DNA of 64,000 nucleotides from Dallia pectoralis (Eukaryota > Chordata > Actinopteri > Esociformes > Umbridae): positions 14,886,205 through 14,950,204 of the forward strand of contig CM055728.1 in the NCBI GenBank assembly GCA_029465975.1. Direction: 5' to 3'. Below are positions 27,237 to 37,989 of this stretch, one piece after another; positions within the stretch are counted from its first letter, which is position 1, and each line of letters opens with the position of its first letter. The notes under the pieces are model-generated. The model was not told the DNA's origin and did no database searches. It was given only the letters and a program-made list of their open reading frames with translations. Made by a program: the position numbers and the translations under genes.

Positions 27237-27628
27237 TGTCACAATTCCATCTGGGACCACGCCCCTGGCAGAGATGTCCCAGCGTCATCTCTCTTCGTCG
27301 CCGGTCGTCAGGCTGCCATTGTCCAAAATCCCACTGCACACGAACGCATCCCTGGACTGTCTTGGCCTATTGTGCACACCTGTGCCTCATGTGCTGATTG
27401 CCATGTGTGTATATAAGCCTCCTCATTACTCTGTGTCCTTGTCCATTATTGTTTGGTGTTACGCGTGTGTGCTGCATTTTTTACATTAAGAGAGCTGTTT
27501 AGTTCTGTTGCCTTCTTTTGTTCTTTACGTTTAGAGCCTGATGTTACCAGTATCATTTTGTTAATTAAAGCTTTGATTTTTTCAAACACCACCTCCGCCT
27601 TTTGGTTGCTGCTTTTCCACGCCGTGAC
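27237..27628 (+). mobile_element. Solo LTR of an LTR retrotransposon with 5-bp target duplication
   Basis: A 392-bp segment starts TGTCACAATTCC and ends CACGCCGTGACA, giving the TG...CA ends with short inverted TGTCAC/GTGACA termini usual for LTRs. It is flanked by the perfect direct repeat GATGC (27232-27236 and 27629-27633). Inside, a TATATAAGCC box lies near 27410 and an AATTAAAG near 27564, in the order promoter then polyadenylation signal, which orients it on +. No internal region or second LTR adjoins, so it is a solo LTR left by recombination. The overall look is Gypsy-like, but the family is not proved. Small open frames across it are incidental. Confidence 0.85.
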
Positions 27629-27633
27629 AGATG

Positions 27634-28643
27634 CGATATCACTATATTTAAGTGTGATGCCTGACCTTAATTAATGACCTTGTGGAGTTAAAAGGGTTCT
27701 TCACAACACTTTATATAGTCAGTTATTATAGAGACTAGAAGCAATTGCAGAATCGAGTGGCTTGTTTTTATAGTTGTGTATAAATATGACCAAGTTGGGT
27801 TTGCCTTAATCCTGTAAGAGAATTGTCTTTTCTTGCCAGTTTAAATGAAACTATGGTTTACGTTAGTCTGGAGAGATGATGAGCCTGTTTGATTTAATGT
27901 CTGGCAGAATCCTACAAAGCCCTACTGACGATTCATGGTTGCAAGTATCTTTGTTCAACCTGGGAGTTCATAGAATTAATACCAGCAAAATAGATTGTAT
28001 AAACTTTTTTGAAGATTGAAAAAACCCATAGCAAATGGGTAAGTTGATGTAACACAAGCCTCTGCAAAGCTGTCCTTTTGCCTTGTGTATGTTGTCTAAT
28101 AATTTATTCTAGGTTTAAGTAAAGACTTGCACATAACGCCAGTGAGGTAAATCTCCAAATCAAATCTAAAAAAACATGACTGCAAAAATCTAAATGACAA
28201 GCTTTCATTCGAAATTACTTATTTGTTCCAAAGGTCTTTGTCACCTGAAGAAAACACATACGAATAAACATGTCGACGTACTAACGACCAACTTGGCAGT
28301 GTGTCAGTGTGCAACATTCGTTGAGGAGAAACGGGTCACAAAGCAACAAATCTAACCCTTATTCAACCATCTAGTTTCATTTGACAGAAAGTCCTTGTAG
28401 TCTTGAGCACAGTTATGGCCGTGCATCTCCCTCAGAGTACTACACGTGTTACTGCATTACAGAGAATAGGAATTACTTGGCTTAACTCAACATTAAAATG
28501 TTTGATATTTGCTATCCCTGTAGACCTGTGGAGTTCAGTTAAATTACAAACCTGTGTAATAACTGTCCTAAATTAAAGGCACTGTGTGAATCTTGCTTCT
28601 AACGTTTACAATACTGAATTTAAAAAAGAACACAAGAGTTGTG
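27634..28643. other. Intergenic, nothing recognised
   Basis: AT-rich DNA between the solo LTR and the 30-bp array. No gene was found. Confidence 0.4.
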
Positions 28644-30518
28644 TCTGTTATTACTATGTCTCTCTCTCTCCAGTCTGTTATTACTATGTCTCTCTCTCTC
28701 CAGTCTGTTATTACTATGTCTCTCTCTCTCCAGTCTTTTATTACTATGTCTCTCTCTCTCCAGTCTGTTATTACTATGTCTCTCTCTCTCCAGTCTGTTA
28801 TTACTATGTCTCTCTCTTCAGTCTGTTATTACTATGCCTCTCTCTCTCCAGTCTGTTATTACTATGTCTCTCTCTCTCCAGTCTGTTATTACTATGTTAT
28901 TACTCTCTCTCTCTCCAGTCTGTAATTACTATCCCCAGACTCTCTCTCTCCAGTCTGTTATTACTATGTCTCTCTCTCTCCAGTCTGTTATTACTATGTC
29001 TCTCTCTCCCCAGTCTGTTATTACTATGTCTCTCTCTCTCCAGTCTGTAATTCTCTCTCTCCAGTCTGTTATTACTATGTCTCTCTCTCCAGTCTGTTAT
29101 TACTATGTCTCTCTCTCTCCAGTCTGTTATTACTATGTCTCTCTCTCTCCAGTCTGTTATTACTATTTCTCTCTCTCTCCAGTCTGTTATTACTATGTCT
29201 CTCTCTCTCTCCAGTCTGTTATTACTATGTCTCTCTCTCTCTCCAGTCTGTTATTACTATGTCTCTCTCTCTCCAGTCTGTTATTACTATTTCTCTCTCT
29301 CCAGTCTGTTATTACTATGTCTCTCTCTCTCTCTCCAGTCTGTTATTACTATGTCTCTCTCTCTCCAGTCTGTTATTACTATGCCTCTCTCTCTCCAGTC
29401 TTTTATTACTATGTCTCTCTCTCTCCAGTCTGTTATTACTATGTCTCTCTCTCTCCAGTCTGTTATTACTATTTCTCTCTCCAGTCTGTAATTACTATGC
29501 CTCTCTCTCTCCAGTCTGTTATTACTATGCCTCTCTCTCTCCAGTCTGTTATTACTATGCCTCTCTCTCTCCAGTCTGTTATTACTATGCCTCTCTCTCC
29601 AGTCTGTAATTACTATGTCTCTCTCTCTCCAGTCTGTTATTACTATGCCTCTCTCTCTCCAGTCTGTTATTACTATGTCTCTCTCTCTCTCCAGTCTGTT
29701 ATTACTATGTCTCTCTCTCTCCAGTCTGTAATTACTATGTCTCTCTCTCTCCAGTCTGTTATTACTATGTCTCTCTCTCTCTCTCCAGTCTGTTATTACT
29801 ATGTCTCTCTCTCTCCAGTCTGTTATTACTATCTCTCTCTCTCCAGTCTGTTATTACTATGCCTCTCTCTCTCCAGTCTGTTATTACTATGTCTCTCTCT
29901 CTCCAGTCTGTTATTACTATGCCTCTCTCTCTCCAGTCTGTTATTACTATGTCTCTCTCTCTCTCCAGTCTGTTATTACTATCTCTCTCTCTCCAGTCTG
30001 TTATTACTATGTCTCTCTCTCTCCAGTCTGTTATTACTATGTCTCTCTCTCTCTCCAGTCTGTTATTACTATGTCTCTCTCTCTCCAGTCTGTAATTACT
30101 ATGACTCTCTCTCTCCAGTCTGTTATTACTATGTCTCTCTCTCCAGTCTGTTATTACTATGTCTCTCTCTCCCCAGTCTGTTATTACTATGTCTCTCTCT
30201 CTCTCCAGTCTGTTATTACTATGTCTCTCTCCAGTCTGTTATTACTATGTCTCTCTCTCTCCAGTCTGTTATTACTATTTCTCTCTCTCTCCAGTCTGTT
30301 ATTACTATTTCTCTCTCTCTCCAGTCTGTTATTACTATGCCTCTCTCTCTCCAGTCTGTAATTACTATGTCTCTCTCTCTCCAGTCTGTTATTACTATTT
30401 CTCTCTCTCCAGTCTGTTATTACTATGTCTCTCTCTCTCCAGTCTGTTATTACTATTTCTCTCTCTCCAGTCTGTTATTACTATGTCTCTCTCTCTCCAG
30501 TCTGTTATTACTTTGCCT
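28644..30518. repeat. 30-bp pyrimidine-rich minisatellite resembling a 3' splice site
   Basis: About 62 copies of a 30-bp unit: TCTGTTATTACTATG followed by a (CT)n tract and CCAG. The CT tract varies by 2-bp steps (28, 30, 32 and 34 bp units), which shifts the frame. Each unit carries a polypyrimidine tract ending in CAG, with TTACTA upstream, like a branch site and acceptor. The very long open frames in all forward frames arise because the unit lacks stops. They are not evidence of a protein. Confidence 0.97.
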
Positions 30519-30864
30519 TCCTTTTTAGTCCTGGTTAATTTCTACAAGAGACCAAATATAAGTTGTTGATTAAATTCTTACCAATAATTCATTGATTTAG
30601 TGTCAGCCATCTGTGGACCCATCTTGTTTTTATGAAGGTATTGGATCAATAAATGTCTAATGATGACCCCAAGAACCAATCAGACCCTGACCCTTAATGT
30701 CAGAGTGTTTGCCATTTATGTATGAGTAATGAAAACTGAATTAGAGTAGAAATTCTGTAGGTCATAAAAACTTGATATAGCTCTATGGACAAGCATCAAT
30801 GGCAGAGGCTTCCTGGTCTAAATTGAGTTACTTCTATATTTTTATACCTTCACACATCATGTAT
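30519..30864. other. Spacer between two large arrays
   Basis: About 345 bp of unique-looking sequence. No gene was found. Confidence 0.45.
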
Positions 30865-32745
30865 TATTGTAATCATCCTGTGTTGTCGTTATCATCCTGT
30901 GTTATTGTAATCATCCTGTGTTATTGTTATCATCTTGTGTTATCGTTATCATCCTGTGTTATTGTTATCATCCTGTGTTGTCGTTATCATCCTGTGTTAT
31001 CGTTATCATCCTGTGTTGTCGTTATCATCCTGTGTTATTGTTATCATCCTGTGTTGTCGTTATCATCCTGTGTTGTCGTTATCATCCTGTGTTATTGTTA
31101 TCATCCTGTGTTATCGTTATCATCCTGTGTTATTGTTATCATCCTGTGTTATTGTTATCATCCTGTGTTATTGTTATCATCCTGTGTTATTGTTATCATC
31201 CTGTGTTGTCGTTATCATCCTGTTTTATTGTTATCATCCTGTGTTATTGTTATCATCCTGTGTTGTCGTTATCATCCTGTGTTATTGTTATCATCCTGTG
31301 TTGTCGTTATCATCCTGTGTTGTCGTTATCATCCTGTGTTATTGTTATCATCCTGTGTTATCGTTATCATCCTGTGTTATTGTTATCATCCTGTGTTGTC
31401 GTTATCATCCTGTGTTATTGTTATCATCCTGTGTTGTCGTTATCATCCTGTGTTATCGTTATCATCCTGTGTTATTGTTATCATCCTGTGTTATTGTTAT
31501 CATCCTGTGTTATTGTTATCATCCTGTGTTATCGTTATCATCCTGTGTTATCGTTATCATCCTGTGTTGTCGTTATCAGTTAACGTTATCATCCTGTGTT
31601 GTCGTTATCATCCTGTGTTGTCGTTATCATCCTGTGTTATTGTTATCATCCTGTGTTGTCGTTATCATCCTGTGTTGTCGTTATCATCCTGTGTTGTCGT
31701 TATCATCCTGTGTTATTGTTATCATCCTGTGTTATTGTTATCATCCTGTGTTATTGTTATCATCCTGTGTTATTGTTATCATCCTGTGTTATTGTTATCA
31801 TCCTGTGTTATTGTTATCATCCTGTGTTGTTGTTATCATCCTGTGTTGTTGTTATCATCCTGTGTTGTCGTTATCATCCTGTGTTATTGTTATCATCCTG
31901 TGTTATTGTTATCATCCTGTGTTATCGTTATCATCCTGTGTTATTGTTATCATCCTGTGTTGTCGTTATCATCCTGTGTTATTGTTATCATCCTGTGTTG
32001 TCGTTATCATCCTGTGTTATCGTTATCATCCTGTGTTATCGTTATCATCCTGTGTTATTGTTATCATCCTGTGTTATTGTTATCATCCTGTGTTATTGTT
32101 ATCATCCTGTGTTATTGTTATCATCCTGTGTTATCGTTATCATCCTGTGTTATCGTTATCATCCTGTGTTGTCGTTATCAGTTAACGTTATCATCCTGTG
32201 TTGTCGTTATCATCCTGTGTTGTCATTATCATCCTGTGTTATTGTTATCATCCTGTGTTGTCGTTATCATCCTGTGTTGTCGTTATCATCCTGTGTTGTC
32301 GTTATCATCCTGTGTTATTGTTATCATCCTGTGTTATTGTTATCATCCTGTGTTATTGTTATCATCCTGTGTTATTGTTATCATCCTGTGTTATTGTTAT
32401 CATCCTGTGTTGTCGTTATCATCCTGTGTTGTTGTTATCATCCTGTGTTGTCGTTATCATCCTGTGTTGTCGTTATCATCCTGTGTTATTGTTATCATCC
32501 TGTGTTGTCGTTATCATCCTGTGTTGTCGTTATCATCCTGTGTTGTCGTTATCATTCTGTGTTGTCGTTATCATCCTGTGTTATCGTTATCATCCTGTGT
32601 TATTGTTATCATCCTGTGTTATTGTTATCATCCTGTGTTGTCGTTATCATCCTGTGTTGTCGTTATCATCCTGTGTTATTGTTATCATCCTGTGTTGTCG
32701 TTATCATCCTGTGTTATTGTTATCATCCCGTGTTATTCTTTTCAT
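30865..32745. repeat. 19-bp minisatellite with higher-order structure
   Basis: About 98 copies of a 19-bp unit, GTTATCATCCTGTGTT followed by ATT, ATC, GTC or GTT variants. The variant GTTATCAGTTAACG occurs exactly twice, at about 31579 and 32181. The order of unit variants around these two points is nearly the same, showing that a block of about 600 bp has been duplicated. The unit has no stop in any forward frame, so all three frames stay open through much of the array. Confidence 0.97.
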
Positions 32746-34095
32746 CTTGTGTTCCTGATCAATGACACACTATACGTTCCATCTTCACTGTTGTCTTTTT
32801 AGTATTTAGTTCCTACTTATGCTGTTCTGTATTCACATTCTGTTTTGTCTTAATTATTTTATTAGAATTCTTCCTTCACTCTGCACCTGTGTCCTGCCTC
32901 CATCTACAATGGTACAGTTGGGAGATCAAAAGTAATGGTACAATAGTACGTTTTTTGTTCACAGACCGAAGACGTTGCCTGGGGACGATAATAATGGCCA
33001 CATGACACATTGTTCTTTGTAAGTTGTAAGTTTGCTTCCAGGGCTCTGAAACTACGTATCACTATACCGTTGGGACCAAACCTGTCATGTCACAGTAATG
33101 TGAAGAGATCTTTTTTGGAGGATGAACTAGCTAAGTGCTGGATGTCCCAGTGTTACTGGAACAATCAGTCTTTCCAACATTGCACGAATCTCCACGCAAC
33201 ATGCAGATCATATCAACAGAAATCGCTTACTATCCAGAGTGAGCTTGATCCGCTCCACTGGAGGAAATGTGTACGAGATGGTCTAGCATCAGATGCTCTG
33301 ATCTCTCATTGAGAAACCCAGTGGACGTCTTCTCCTGATGTGTAATGACGAACTTCAACTTTTCCAAATGGTCCCCAGACATTTCCTAGAATGTAGCCTC
33401 CATCCAAGAGCAGAATGCTCTCATGTAAGGTCAAGGACCAGGAGCAACCCCTGTCTGTTGAAATGCATCACTACGGCCCTGTTGTTGGTCCTGACCAGTA
33501 AGTGCTGTTCCAACAGCGGTGGTCAGAAATAAGCGATGAGGAGATTGCATGTAATTTGTGCTGTGCATTCTCGGCCACTGACCACACACCCCTTATTGAC
33601 TTTCAGCTGCACGGCGCTCCTCGCCCCATTAGGTAGACCTCTTCATCACCATGCGTGACGGATCTCAGCAAGCAAGCAAGTTTATTTATATAGCACAATT
33701 CATACATAGAAGCAATTCAATGTGCTCTCAGCCTATCATAACACCTCACAGTAGGTGCTTGGCCCTCCATGGGACCAGTGCCTGGCAGAGATATGCTTTA
33801 CTAGCCATACATGGAGAGGGGAGTTGATAAGCAACCCCAGCAGGTGGAGGCAAGTCTGAAAATCCCCAATAGCTGAAACTTAGGAAGGAACAGGGCTTGT
33901 CTGCTCAACATCAAGATACATATTCATGGTTCCCGTAGCAGTCCAGTTCTAGAGCTGTTAGTGGTATTTCACTGTGTTGACATTTGTTTTTTAAATAAAC
34001 TTTGAAACCCAGGGATTGATCCTGAAAGCAGAACTGAGCAACATCTCCGGTTTGCCTGACTTCTCTACCGCCATTCAAATGCTAAACCTTATTGA
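32746..34095. other. Intergenic; possible dispersed-repeat piece
   Basis: No gene recognised. The stretch around 33670-33720 (GCAAGTTTATTTATATAGCAC) resembles a very common fish dispersed repeat. Open frames at 33010-33312 and 33338-33532 show no family features. Confidence 0.4.
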
Positions 34096-34401
34096 GTGAG
34101 TTCAGGTGAGCACCTGTTGACAGCGTACCTCTTGTTGTCTCATACTGTGAGTTCAGGTGAGCACCTGTTGACAGCGTACCTCATGTTGTCTTATACTGTG
34201 AGTTCAGGTGAGCACCTGTTGACAGCGTACCTCATGTTGTCTCATACTGTGAGTTCAGGTGAGCACCTGTTGACAGCGTACCTCATGTTGTCTTATACTG
34301 TGAGTTCAGGTGAGCACCTGTTGACAGCGTACCTCATGTTGTCTTATACTGTGAGTTCAGGTGAGCACCTGTTGACAGCGTACCTCATGTTGTCTCAAAC
34401 T
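34096..34401. repeat. 51-bp minisatellite, six copies
   Basis: Six almost identical copies of a 51-bp unit containing GTGAGTTCAGGTGAGCACCT and GACAGCGTACCTCATGTTG. Each copy contains CAGGTGAGC, a near-perfect consensus 5' splice site. The low divergence between copies suggests recent expansion. Confidence 0.95.
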
Positions 34402-35308
34402 GTATGAGTCATAGGGAACTATGATGTCATCAATACTATCAGTGGATGAGTCTACTACCACACAGATTGTCATAATGGTTTCCAACGAAGTCTGCATCAT
34501 CATTTCTTTGGTCCATATTGATTTTCTTTATGGATCTGTTCATCTTAGTAATAAATTCAGCACACTCAATCTTCCTTGAGGATTTAGTTAAAAGGATTTG
34601 ACCTTGAGATCTTGTTTATTGTTAAGTATGATCGTAACTCCTTAATTCCTCGACCCATGACAGAATTCTTTTCCGCAAGACCACTTATGTTCCCAGTCCA
34701 CTTCATCTGAAGCATTTTTAATAGATTTCCTGTATGCAATAAATATAATTATCATTCGAATGTCAACACTTCATCTTTTTTTTTCTTCTCTCAACCTTTT
34801 GAATAATAATGTAGATCTCAAATTAGCCGATAGCCATAATGAGTTTTATTTAAGAATCCTTACCAATGCCCTTAGATCCATTATAAACTACAGTATACAT
34901 TCTTACATTTATTTTGAATAAATGTGTACATTTTCTAAATGGTAGAACCGGGATAGATGACGTCATTCAAGCTGTAAATAACTTAATACGTACTTAATAC
35001 TTTTCCAACTGATTCCCTTGTTGACGACAAAATTCCTTTTATGTAAGTTAAACTGATTCCTCGCAGTTTCAAGCAAATTGTATTTGATAATCAAAGGATA
35101 GGTTATAACACAGTTCCATCATAATAGAACGGTAATTAAGGTTAATTTGCTCAAATTTAACTACGATATGAAATAACAATATGAAAATAAACAAAAACAT
35201 GTAATGTTTTGGCTCATTTCCCTTTTCAGAAGAACTATTGTCAGGTTACTGATCTCCATATGACCCTGGACTCAGCACTACACCAACCACTGAACTTCTC
35301 CACACACT
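34402..35308. other. Intergenic, nothing recognised
   Basis: AT-rich DNA. No gene was found. Confidence 0.4.
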
Positions 35309-35550
35309 GTCTACAACGTTTGTTGGTGTTTTAAGCCCCTAACGAAGCCTTTAAGGCAGCGCTGCATGGAAGGCACTCCCCCCCTACAGTTTCAACCAAT
35401 CACAGCACTGATTATGGTTAGGGTTATGGTTATGGTTAGGATTAGGGTTAGGGTGATTGGTTGAAACTGTAGGGTGTGGGGAGTGCCTTCCATGCAGCGC
35501 TGCCTGAAACACTACGTTGGGGGCTTAAAACACCAACGAGCGTCTACAAC
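35309..35550. mobile_element. Inverted-repeat MITE with 9-bp target duplication and telomere-like core
   Basis: The element spans 35318-35541 (224 bp). Its two ends are inverted copies over about 85 bp: GTTGGTGTTTTAAGCCCC near the tips, then GGCAGCGCTGCATGGAAGG and CTACAGTTTCAACCAATC. The core of about 50 bp is degenerate (TTAGGG/TTATGG)n, like vertebrate telomere repeats. A perfect 9-bp direct repeat, GTCTACAAC, flanks it at 35309-35317 and 35542-35550. Long inverted repeats with a 9-bp duplication fit Mutator-like (MULE) elements best. No transposase is present. Confidence 0.82.
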
Positions 35551-37989
35551 TTTTAAACAATTTTTTCCTTCATTTATAAAGGAAGTCTGACTGAAGGTCG
35601 CTTTCACAGCTGAAACGTGCTATTTCTATTTCATCCATGCATTGCTATTTGGATCTTTCTAATAGGTTGTGTCACTTAAACAAATATATAAATGTTTGTG
35701 TTTAAGAGAAACAGAGTAATAATGCAAGTTTATATACAGTTTGTTAATAATCCAAAGCTTGAATAGGACCTTCCTTCAAATAAGAATTGCAAATGATTTT
35801 GGAAACATAGTTAATTACATTCAATTGGCATGCCTAAACCTGTCCTAAATTAGAAGGCTAAAATTAGATCAGATCTACTGAAACACAACAGATGACCTGC
35901 AATGTGGTTATATTGTTATAATTAATATCTGACTCCAAAACGCACACTTTGGATTGAAAAGTCCTTTGGAATCCTAGGATGGAAATAACGTGTTGATTTA
36001 AAGGGTTAGGTTTAAAGGCATTTAAAGGATTTAAAGGCAGCTCTGGTGGTCGCTGTGGCTACCAGGCATGTGCATCAACAGACATCTTAAATGATGGATA
36101 CGTCGATCAGCAAAAAGCAGCAGCCAGGGTCTGCCCAGTCAAATGGAACTAGCCAATGGGTTGTGACGAAATGAGAGCAGGGCTTGATGATTGTAAATCA
36201 ACGCTCTGCTCACCCTGATGGAGATAAACATCCACCCGTCACAGTCTGGTCGTTAAGGTTTGCAAGTGCGCTTTTTCTTTACAGTCACCTTATTATTTTC
36301 TGATGTGAATCAAGTGTGAATCTGTTTGTAACAGCAATCAACTTGCATGTTCTTTGTTGTACATGGAGAATGTGACATTAAGGCTTAGAAGTAAGTACGT
36401 CAGTACAATCACAGATTTCTGTTAAAAGGTCAGTGGGGCGGTGGGGTCACAAATCAGTTTTAATAAAACACCAACGTTTCATCGGACTACATGAATACTA
36501 TGTTGATTGTGCAATACTTTGTTCTAATTGTTCTAACGATTGGCTGATTGCTCAATTGGTTCGTTGACATTTACACCTGCGTTTGAATCTGCGGAATTCC
36601 CTATTTCCCCCATAATCTTTGAATTTGAACATGACAAATGTTTTACGGCATTCAAACTATAATTTGGTGGTATGCATATGCCATTATCCTAGGAAATGGC
36701 AACCACCTAGTGTCATTTGGCTATTTGTTTAAAATTATTTTTATGGATTTTGCATTTGCCTTGCCGCTCTGCGTAGCAGTTTCTATTTTACTGTATAGCT
36801 GCATAAGTAACTACCAACACATTCAGTAAAGTTTAGTTTTTCAATTTAGTTTTTCTCCACTGCTTGTTAAATCATAAAGTCACAAGGGTTGACTTGAGAC
36901 ACCCCAGACCTTGTCCTGGTCTGTTGCGTCTGTTTTGCAAGAGTTTCATAGTTTTAAATGCTGTGGACGCGTTAGAGAGAATAAAAATGACACTGTCTTA
37001 TGGGTACATTTTGACTGACTATCTGATCAACAAACATTAATGAGTTGTTATGTATGATCACAGATTTCTGTATTCTTCGCAGGTGATCTGTAGACAACCT
37101 TTGTTTCTTCTCTGACGGTTGGACGTCTAAGCATCTATGTGGTCAAAGGTCTGCATATATTCTGACCACCAATAGAGCCTAAACCTTTATTCAAATGGTC
37201 TTTAGAACCTTTTCAGGTTTATAGAACCTGGCCGAGAAGTCTTTAGAACTTCAGATATTTTATGTATACATTACAGGTTGTCAGGCCAAGCAGCTGACAA
37301 TAGCTGACAGTTCTGGCTTCCTAACCCTCACCGCTTCTGATTGTTCCTGTCAGACTGGTGCATCTGACCTGGACTGATTTACAGACTCTCTGCATTATAA
37401 AATGAATTTAATAATTATTAAGCTATTAACAGTTCACCCACCACAGCCATAAGAGGACTGGCCATCCCTCAGAGCCTGATTCCTCTCTAAGTTTATTTCA
37501 AAATTTGACCCATTACAGTGTTTTTAGTAGCCGCTGTGTATCAACCAGTTGACACATGCTCTGTCGAATTTCAGGCCGGGTGTTTGTAAAAGCACTTTGC
37601 GACAACTTGCTTTTTCTGTAGGCCTATGTGTAAATGAGATTGGAACAAACAAAAAATCTTAGACTTGCTCCAACATTGGCTACTTTTAATCCTAGGTGAA
37701 AAACATACATTTTCATTTGCCTTTTATAAATCTTTTTATCTTTTAGCCCTCTTAAATGTGATGCCTTGCTATTCTTTACCATGTCATTTATGTAAACAAA
37801 CACTGCCGTCTACTGGATAGAATGAAGCATGCAGTTATTGCCTCTCCACGTGGAGCAAAAGTAGACCCGCCTCCTGTGTCCTGAATCACGTGACATCCTT
37901 GTTTTGCGCGTCACACTTCCTCCTCCTAGCACTATAGCTTTCTCAGATCCTACGGTGGGTGGTGGTGTTCCCTTCAAATCGCCTTGAAA
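35551..37989. other. Intergenic and mtch1 upstream region
   Basis: No gene recognised up to mtch1. The last 150 bp are less AT-rich and probably hold the mtch1 promoter and 5' UTR. An in-frame TAG at 37927-37929 closes the mtch1 frame upstream of its first ATG. Confidence 0.4.

Noticed and set aside
28639..30528. 629-codon open frame of Leu/Ser/Tyr-rich repeats
   Set aside because: It is the read-through of the 30-bp (CT)n-CAG minisatellite. All three forward frames are partly open and frame shifts occur with CT-tract length, so no protein is selected.
30799..32802. 667-codon open frame rich in Ile/Val/Cys/Tyr, membrane-like
   Set aside because: Product of the 19-bp satellite, whose unit lacks stops in every forward frame. 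All three frames give the same cyclic peptide, as expected from a satellite rather than a gene.
34013..34095. Peptide-like frame before the 51-bp array (ELSNISGLPDFSTAIQ)
   Set aside because: Only about 30 codons, stops before the apparent donor CAGGTGAGC, and matches no family I know. Too short to call.
37984..37989. Upstream TTG as an mtch1 start
   Set aside because: An ATG lies two codons later at 37990, and vertebrate genes rarely start at TTG.
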